From Dehalococcoidia bacterium (lineage in GTDB: Bacteria > Chloroflexota > Dehalococcoidia > SZUA-161), in the NCBI GenBank assembly GCA_014859215.1, contig JACUUS010000068.1, positions 1 through 10,903 of the forward strand: 10,903 bases of DNA, given 5' to 3'. Position 1 is the stretch's first letter. Every line of letters begins with the position of its first letter. Shown one piece after another: positions 7,000 to 10,903 of the stretch. The translations under genes and the position numbers were made by a program. Below the pieces are notes generated by a model, which worked only from the letters and a program-made list of their open reading frames with translations, searched no databases and was not told where the DNA came from.

Positions 7000-7657
7000 A
7001 TTCACGATCAGCTAATATCTTCTCCAGGTCGGCTATCGAGGGATTGCTGAAAGTCTCGTCATCGATCACGATGGCGGGCGCGATCGCGCAGCAACCCAGG
7101 CAGTTCACTGTTTCCATAGTGAACCGCTGGTCCTGCGTAGTCTCGCCGGGCTCAAGACTCAACACCTGCGATGCCCTGTCCAGCAGGGTCTTTGCTCCTC
7201 GTACGTGACAGGCAGTACCTGAGCATACCCTGACCAGGTGACGGCCCCTGGGAACGAGGCTGAAAGCCTTGTAAAAGGTGGCGATCTGGTATATCTGGTT
7301 CATGGGGATGCCCAGATGCCGGCTGATCCACAAAAGCGCTTCCTTCGGCAGCCAGTTGTACTCCCGCTGGACCTCAAGGAGTATCTGGATCAGGTGACTG
7401 TCATCCTTGTTGTGCCTGTCGATTATTTCATCAACCCGGCTAAGCGTAGTAACCATCCTTCTCATAACCTCCTCGTTCTCGAACGGCGCCGCACCGGCAA
7501 AACCCGTGGGATGTCCCGCCAGCGATTCCAGCCCGCCCAGCAGGACTTCCGACTGGGTCCTGTAACCGTGGCTCTCCCTGACCCTCGCCAGCAGATTCTC
7601 CTGCTCCGGCGTCATCCGTACGCCGACGAACCGTGACTTCCTCAATCTCTCCGGCAT
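6998..7657 (-). CDS. nuoE: NuoE-like [2Fe-2S] subunit with an N-terminal ribbon-helix-helix-like domain
   Basis: With the ATG at 7657 this is a 219-aa protein. Residues about 60-219 form a standard NuoE/HoxE/HydC thioredoxin-fold subunit: a helical region (LLEVQREYNWLPKEAL, 93-108; IATFYKAFSLVPRGR, 125-139), then the [2Fe-2S] ligands C145/C150 (CSGTAC) and C186/C190 (CLGCC). Residues 8-48 are unusual: strand RFVGVRMT, helix PEQENLLARVRESHG, turn YRTQ and helix SEVLLGGLESLAG, the pattern of ribbon-helix-helix DNA-binding domains. It is the first gene of the nuoE-nuoF-hoxU-like operon. No good Shine-Dalgarno precedes the ATG; a tandem octamer occupies that place. The frame stays open upstream to 7879, but that stretch runs into the start of the divergent lipoprotein gene and does not look like protein, so the internal ATG was chosen. 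An in-frame GTG/TTG about 45 nt upstream cannot be excluded. Confidence 0.85.
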   Translation of the reverse strand: MPERLRKSRFVGVRMTPEQENLLARVRESHGYRTQSEVLLGGLESLAGHPTGFAGAAPFENEEVMRRMVTTLSRVDEIIDRHNKDDSHLIQILLEVQREYNWLPKEALLWISRHLGIPMNQIYQIATFYKAFSLVPRGRHLVRVCSGTACHVRGAKTLLDRASQVLSLEPGETTQDQRFTMETVNCLGCCAIAPAIVIDDETFSNPSIADLEKILADRE

Positions 7658-7660
7658 TTC

Positions 7661-7676
7661 GTTTAACAGTTTAACA
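7661..7676. repeat. Tandem direct repeat of an octamer upstream of the nuoE-like start
   Basis: Two perfect adjacent copies of GTTTAACA (TGTTAAAC on the - strand) end 3 nt before the ATG of the nuoE-like gene, where a ribosome site would normally be. It could be an operator, part of a near-leaderless promoter (see the entry at 7668-7696), or chance; its position next to a gene encoding a ribbon-helix-helix-like domain makes an operator attractive. Confidence 0.6.
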
Positions 7677-7696
7677 AATGCTCCGCAAATGTACAA
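7668..7696 (-). promoter_or_regulatory. Possible promoter of the nuoE operon
   Basis: On the - strand, TTGTAC (7696-7691) is 17 nt from TAAACT (7673-7668), which is preceded by TG as in an extended -10 element. The match is weak at -35 (3 of 6) and fair at -10 (4 of 6). It would start transcription about 4 nt before the ATG, giving a nearly leaderless message, which fits the missing Shine-Dalgarno. Confidence 0.25.
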
Positions 7697-7711
7697 CACT
7701 CCTTGTGTTGT
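7693..7711. repeat. Perfect 7-bp inverted repeat in the nuoE/lipoprotein divergent region
   Basis: ACAACAC and GTGTTGT are separated by TCCTT. It can be a dyad operator or, in a - strand transcript, a hairpin whose loop presents AAGGA. It overlaps the weak -35 element proposed for the nuoE operon. Apart from this, the tandem octamer and the proposed promoter, the 203-nt divergent region 7658-7860 shows only the ribosome site of the lipoprotein; I found no convincing + strand promoter in it. Confidence 0.55.
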
Positions 7712-7846
7712 CCTCAGGGCTTGATTTGTACTGCACGATATGTTTGAATGTCTCTGCTGCCAGCTCCCTCCATTCGAGCCGCCAAGCACAACGAAATATG
7801 CTTCAGTCTCTTGAGTAGTCCTGCTGCTAATCAAGTAAGGTTGGAA

Positions 7847-7852
7847 AAGGAG
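7847..7852 (+). promoter_or_regulatory. Ribosome binding site of the amber-interrupted lipoprotein gene
   Basis: AAGGAG lies 8 nt before the GTG at 7861, which begins a textbook lipoprotein signal peptide. The strong site shows that the reading frame is, or recently was, translated. Confidence 0.7.
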
Positions 7853-7860
7853 TAGTAGGA

Positions 7861-8343
7861 GTGAAAAGGGTGATATCAACGGCGCTCTTGCTGGTCATGG
7901 TTCTCGGCATGTTTGGTCTGCTTGCCTGCGGTGGTGGCGGCGGGGCAGCATCCCCCACGCCGACACCGGCGGTGACAGCTACGCCCACACCCGGCACAAG
8001 TCCTGCACCAGACGGTCCGTCGGGCTTCACCTGGAACGACATGCCGATCTACCCTGGAGCCCACTAGGCGCAGCAAGCAAGCTGGTCTCTTCCCCCTGCC
8101 GAGGACGAGGATTTCTCAAGAGTTGAGTGGCGCTACTACGAGACTGCTGACGCCCCCGGCGCGGTCATTGACTTCTACAAGAACCAGATGCCCGGCAAGG
8201 GCTGGACACAGACTATGTGGACGGAAGCTGGTGAGTTGTCCTGGGGTTTCTATCAGAAGAATGGGGAGCAGGATGTGGCATGGGTCTGGGCCGGCCTCCA
8301 GGGAGAGAAGACCGGTTTCGCCCTCATGAGAGGTGCGCAATAG
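7861..8343 (+). pseudogene. Small secreted lipoprotein gene interrupted by an in-frame amber (TAG) codon
   Basis: Translation from GTG 7861 gives a lipoprotein signal peptide (basic MKR, hydrophobic run to residue 22, lipobox LLAC with C23), a Gly run, a Thr-Pro/Ala-Pro linker and GFTWNDMPIYPGAH, then TAG at 8065-8067 after 68 codons. The same frame continues with no further stop for 91 codons to TAG at 8341-8343. That stretch is unmistakably protein-like: ASWSLPPAE, VEWRYYETADAPGAVIDFYK, MPGKGWTQTMW, SWGFYQKNGEQDVAWVW. Small Chloroflexota lipoproteins with the pattern pPxYPGA...WRYYeT...v..FYk..Mp..GW, as I recall them, run through this point uninterrupted. The full product would be 160 residues including the amber position. 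One C-to-T change of a CAG (Gln) codon explains it; a sequencing or assembly error, a recent pseudogene or amber read-through are the options. No downstream start could rescue the second half. The function is unknown; it would be anchored outside the cytoplasmic membrane. Confidence 0.8.
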
Positions 8344-8363
8344 CCGGGCAGCAGGCTGCCTGG
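8344..8363 (+). terminator. Hairpin directly after the lipoprotein gene, possible weak terminator
   Basis: Immediately after the TAG at 8341-8343, an 8-bp stem (CCGGGCAG / CTGCCTGG, one G-U pair) with loop CAGG can form. No T tract follows, so intrinsic termination is doubtful. The rest of the 157-nt gap up to 8500 shows no other clear signal. Confidence 0.3.
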
Positions 8364-8490
8364 CAAACACCAGGGGCTTCTGCAAATTCAGCATGGGAAC
8401 GGCTTTGCGCTTGCCGCAAGGCACGATTACTGCCTGGACTGCAATAGATCCTGTTCCACACCGCTTATCGAGCAACGGAGTATGGGTTTG

Positions 8491-8496
8491 AGGAGG
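8491..8496 (+). promoter_or_regulatory. Ribosome binding site of the EthD-like gene
   Basis: AGGAGG lies 4 nt before the GTG at 8501 (short spacing). No other start with a comparable site exists nearby, so GTG 8501 is taken as the start. Confidence 0.6.
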
Positions 8497-8500
8497 CATC

Positions 8501-8833
8501 GTGGATAAATGGATTCTGGTGGTAGAAAGCAACTGTCTGGATCCCTCAAAAGAGCGGGAGTTCAACCAGTGGTATGACAGAATCCATCTGCCGGACATAC
8601 TCGCGATGGCGGGAGCGGTGCGCGCATCACGGTACGAGAACCCAAACCCTGGTGAGCAGGGCGGCCGCTATATAGCCCTCTATGAGCTGGAGACCGAAGA
8701 CGCCGTGGGATTTGTGCAGTCGCTGGCCGAGAATATGGGCAAATGGATTGAACAGGAGCGCCTGAGCCCTTTGCTGCAGGCAGTCTCCGCCTCACTATAC
8801 CGGATGATAACGCCACCGGTCGGCAAAGAATAA
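8501..8833 (+). CDS. Small EthD-like dimeric alpha/beta-barrel protein, function unknown
   Basis: This 110-aa soluble protein has the pattern of EthD/dimeric alpha-beta-barrel proteins: an opening beta-strand (WILVVESNC, 4-12), the signature EFNQWYDRIHLPDILAMAGAV (20-40), RASRYEN (41-47), then YIALYELE (57-64) and a C-terminal strand (SASLYRMI). The EFNxWYdxxHlpD motif is shared by EthD-type and similar small stress or monooxygenase-like folds. No substrate can be named. It starts at GTG 8501 behind AGGAGG, lies 157 nt after the lipoprotein gene, and converges on rsmE with a 26-nt gap, which holds only a short GCGG/CCGC inverted repeat without a T tract. It could be monocistronic or share a transcript with the lipoprotein gene. 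Confidence 0.75.
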   Translation: MDKWILVVESNCLDPSKEREFNQWYDRIHLPDILAMAGAVRASRYENPNPGEQGGRYIALYELETEDAVGFVQSLAENMGKWIEQERLSPLLQAVSASLYRMITPPVGKE

Positions 8834-8859
8834 GCGGGCGTTCCGCCGCGGCAGCGAAT

Positions 8860-9615
8860 TCACGTCCTCGAGAGATGAGTCCGTTCGAGGTCGCCAGACT
8901 CGTACAACGCTAGAGCGGCGGTTACAAGGCCGGCTGTCTCGGCGCGCAGCACCCTGCGTCCGAGGCTGACCACCTCGATTCCGTGCTTCCTGGCTGTTTC
9001 CACCTCGTCATCCGTGAAGCCGCCTTCCGGCCCTATCAATATGCTCACCTTATCCATATCGCTGGTTTGCCGGAAGCGCGTCAATACCCCGCGAATATCC
9101 GCTGTTTGCTCACTCTCCCAGGGCAGTATCGCGACCGGTCCGCACACCCGGCAGGCGGCTTCAAAGGAGAGCACGGGGCGAATGGCGGGAAGTTCTCCCC
9201 GCCCTGACTGCTGGGCAGCCTCAGTGACGATGTTCCGCCACCGTTCGGCACGGCTTTCCGAAGCGAGGGATGCCACGCATCTTGAACAGACGACAGGTAC
9301 AAATGAAGCTACCCCGATCTCGGTACACTTCTGGAGGACAAACTCAAAATTGCTGCCTTTGATCAGTGCCTGGTAGAGCGTGATCCTCGTGCGGGGCTCG
9401 CCCCTTGCGGGAGCCGCGCTCACCACGCAGCCCTGCAATCCCCCGTTCGGCGCATGTACAAGCTCGACGACATACTCATTACCCTGGCCATCCAGAAGGA
9501 CAATCAAGTCTCCTTTGTTCAAACGGAGCACGTTGCGGAGTCTGTGGCCCAGTGCGGGATCGAACTGCACGCTGTCGCCGGCGATATAATTCGGACGGAC
9601 AAAGAACCGGTGCAT
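8860..9615 (-). CDS. rsmE: 16S rRNA (uracil-1498-N3)-methyltransferase RsmE
   Basis: This 251-aa protein has the normal RsmE length. An N-terminal PUA-like domain (MHRFFVRPN, HRLRNVLRLNKGD at 24-36) is followed by a SPOUT-type knotted methyltransferase domain: QKCTEIGV (95-102), ERWRNIVTEAAQQSGR (124-139), SILIGPEGGF (191-200) and LGRRVLRAETA (218-228), the last two forming the S-adenosylmethionine site in the trefoil knot. It N3-methylates U1498 of 16S rRNA in the small subunit. The ATG at 9615 is preceded by AAAGG 4 nt upstream; the frame extends further but overlaps the end of dnaJ and lacks RsmE-like sequence. It follows dnaJ by 37 nt, a common arrangement, and probably shares its transcript. 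Confidence 0.95.
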   Translation of the reverse strand: MHRFFVRPNYIAGDSVQFDPALGHRLRNVLRLNKGDLIVLLDGQGNEYVVELVHAPNGGLQGCVVSAAPARGEPRTRITLYQALIKGSNFEFVLQKCTEIGVASFVPVVCSRCVASLASESRAERWRNIVTEAAQQSGRGELPAIRPVLSFEAACRVCGPVAILPWESEQTADIRGVLTRFRQTSDMDKVSILIGPEGGFTDDEVETARKHGIEVVSLGRRVLRAETAGLVTAALALYESGDLERTHLSRT

Positions 9616-9652
9616 TTTGCCTTTCGGTCGAACTGGAAAACAGCAGCCTTCC

Positions 9653-10780
9653 TCAGTTCGAGGCGCCGAATGTATCCTTGACCTTGTCGAAGAAGCTCTT
9701 CTCCTCGCGGGGTAAGGACGCAGGCCCGAGCATTTTGGCCAGGTCCCTGAATAGCTTCTTCTGCTTCGCATCCAGCGCTTGCGGAGTCACTACGTGGACC
9801 CTGATAAGCTGGTCTCCCCTGCCGTAGCCGCGCAAGTTGGGGACGCCTTTCTCTTTCAAGCGAAAAACACGCCCGCTCTGGCACCCTGCCGGAACTCTGA
9901 ACGGAATATCCCCTTCAAGACCCGGTATCTGTATTTCGTCGCCGAGCGCGGCCTGGGCGAAGTTAACCGGCAGCTCATAGACAATGTCGTTGCCGACCCG
10001 CTCGAACTGCGGATGCTTCCTGACTGAAAGGGTTACCAGTAGGTTCCCCGGGTTACCGCCGTTGCGACCGCAGTCACCTTCTCCGCTCAGGCGGATCTGA
10101 TTTCCGTCATCCACTCCTGCGGGCACTTTCAGCAATATCTTGCGGGTCATCCGTTGCTTGCCCTGCCCCTTGCAGTTGCGGCAGGGAGTATTTATGACAA
10201 TCCCTTCTCCATTACAGTGTGGGCACGGGGCCACGTTAATGAACTGCCCGAATACGCTGCGCTGAGAACGGCGCACCTCGCCGGCTCCGTTACACGTTGA
10301 ACATGTGTCCGGCCTGGTACCCGGCTCGCTGCGGGAGCCGTGGCAGGCCGAACACCTCTCCGTCCGCACTATTTCCAGTTCCTTCTCACACCCGAAGACG
10401 GCTTCCTCAAAGGAAATGCTCACGGAGTAATGAAGGTCCCCGCCTTTTTGCGCGCCTGTTCGCCGGCCACGGCCGGTGCCCCCGCCGAAGAAGGCATCGA
10501 AGATATCACCAAAACCGCCGAACTCGAAACCTTCAAAGCCCCGTCCGAAGCCCTGGCCGGGTGCGGCATGGCCGAACATATCATAGGCAGCCCGCTTATC
10601 CGTATCGCGCAGGACTTCAAAGGCCTCGTTGATTTCCTTGAAAGTCTGTTCGGCCCCGTCGTTCTTGTTGCGATCAGGGTGATACTCGAATGCCAGCTTC
10701 CGGTAGGCTTTCTTGATTTCCTCCGGCGTGGCGTTCCTGGTTATGCCCAGTATATCGTAATAGTCTCGTTTTGTAGCCAT
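9653..10780 (-). CDS. dnaJ: Co-chaperone DnaJ (type I Hsp40)
   Basis: This 375-aa protein has complete class-I DnaJ architecture: a J domain (1-70) with HPD at 34-36 for stimulating the DnaK ATPase; a Gly/Phe-rich linker (71-106); a zinc domain with four CxxC pairs (C143/C146, C160/C163, C186/C189, C200/C203); and a C-terminal substrate-binding region (about 210-335). It delivers unfolded clients to DnaK in the cytoplasm. The ATG at 10780 gives the usual MATKRDYYDILG start; an in-frame TTG at 10798 lies at the predicted transcription start and is rejected. A sigma-70-type promoter is directly upstream; no CIRCE inverted repeat is visible, so HrcA control is not indicated. dnaK and grpE are not in the window. 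Confidence 0.97.
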   Translation of the reverse strand: MATKRDYYDILGITRNATPEEIKKAYRKLAFEYHPDRNKNDGAEQTFKEINEAFEVLRDTDKRAAYDMFGHAAPGQGFGRGFEGFEFGGFGDIFDAFFGGGTGRGRRTGAQKGGDLHYSVSISFEEAVFGCEKELEIVRTERCSACHGSRSEPGTRPDTCSTCNGAGEVRRSQRSVFGQFINVAPCPHCNGEGIVINTPCRNCKGQGKQRMTRKILLKVPAGVDDGNQIRLSGEGDCGRNGGNPGNLLVTLSVRKHPQFERVGNDIVYELPVNFAQAALGDEIQIPGLEGDIPFRVPAGCQSGRVFRLKEKGVPNLRGYGRGDQLIRVHVVTPQALDAKQKKLFRDLAKMLGPASLPREEKSFFDKVKDTFGASN

Positions 10781-10804
10781 AGCCTCTAAACTCTGCAATC
10801 CTAT

Positions 10805-10833
10805 ATTATAGCCGCCCCACGCACGTGATTCAA
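10805..10833 (-). promoter_or_regulatory. dnaJ: Sigma-70-type promoter of dnaJ-rsmE
   Basis: On the - strand TTGAAT (10833-10828) is 17 nt from a perfect TATAAT (10810-10805). Transcription would begin near 10798, giving a leader of about 18 nt before the ATG. The gap between it and the repeats at the right edge (10834-10868) holds nothing I can identify. Confidence 0.75.
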
Positions 10834-10868
10834 GATCGGGTCGGCCTGCTGTTAATGGTCTACGATTT

Positions 10869-10902
10869 TGTCAGTAGTTAACTGATCAGGGAAAATGTCA
10901 GT
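10869..10902. repeat. Repeat cluster at the right edge, possible mobile-element end
   Basis: TGTCAGT occurs twice, 27 nt apart (10869-10875 and 10896-10902), flanking the palindromes AGTTAACT (10876-10883) and CTGATCAG (10882-10889). Short repeated TGTC-type sequences with palindromes resemble subterminal transposase-binding sites of insertion sequences such as those starting in TGT. The window ends here, so no transposase is seen and the assignment is speculative. Confidence 0.3.
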
Positions 10903-10903
10903 C

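Noticed and set aside
7658..7879. 74-residue hydrophobic N-terminal extension of the NuoE-like frame (MISPFSLLLLLF...)
   Set aside because: It overlaps the ribosome site and start of the divergent lipoprotein gene, spans the intergenic repeats, and does not resemble NuoE proteins; the ATG at 7657 starts directly before recognisable domain sequence.
8065..8067. Pyrrolysine as the firm explanation for the amber codon
   Set aside because: No Pyl machinery is visible, TAG is used as the true stop of this gene and of the HoxU-like gene, and the protein is not a methyltransferase; it remains only one option to test.
9616..9771. Upstream extension of the rsmE frame
   Set aside because: It runs into the dnaJ coding end, is Arg/Ser-rich out-of-frame sequence, and RsmE proteins start at MHRFFV-like residues, matching the ATG at 9615.
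10781..10798. TTG start six codons upstream for dnaJ
   Set aside because: It lies at the predicted transcription start of a good promoter, and the canonical DnaJ start is the ATG at 10780.
10799..10868. CIRCE/HrcA operator upstream of dnaJ
   Set aside because: No TTAGCACTC-like inverted repeat is present in the region.

Overview
The window suggests an anaerobic or facultative bacterium of moderately high GC, most likely a Chloroflexota/Dehalococcoidia-type organism. This is inferred from the heterodisulfide-reductase and NADH-linked iron-sulfur genes, the Gly/Thr-Pro-rich lipoprotein style, and frequent TTG/GTG starts. No rRNA or other taxonomic marker is present, so the assignment is tentative.

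Region 1 (1-4337, + strand) is the 3' part of a tightly packed operon. It holds the C-terminal two thirds of HdrA (cut by the left edge), an MvhD/FlxD-family [2Fe-2S] protein, two different dicluster 4Fe-4S proteins (FlxC- and FlxB-like), and an FAD/NAD(P)H- and [2Fe-2S]-binding reductase (FlxA-like). Most adjacent genes overlap by a few bases. Together they fit an NADH-linked Flx-Hdr electron-transfer complex: FlxA exchanges electrons with NAD(P)H, FlxB, FlxC and FlxD carry them, and the flavoprotein HdrA is the expected electron-bifurcation site. A strong hairpin at 4359-4382 closes the operon.

Region 2 (4414-7657, - strand) converges on the same terminator. It is a compact NuoE-NuoF-HoxU-like diaphorase operon with no catalytic (hydrogenase, formate dehydrogenase or complex I) subunit. 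The NuoE-like protein carries an apparent ribbon-helix-helix domain at its N terminus, and a perfect tandem octamer plus an inverted repeat lie just upstream of its start. The HoxU-like protein lacks the His-Cys cluster motif of NuoG/HoxU.

Region 3 (7861-8833, + strand) has a small lipoprotein gene interrupted by an in-frame amber codon, with clear coding continuing for 91 codons beyond it, followed by a small EthD-like alpha/beta-barrel protein.

Region 4 (8860-10780, - strand) is housekeeping: dnaJ followed by rsmE, with a recognisable sigma-70-type promoter upstream of dnaJ. The last 35 bases hold repeats that may be the edge of a mobile element. I found no tRNA, rRNA, CRISPR array or riboswitch.
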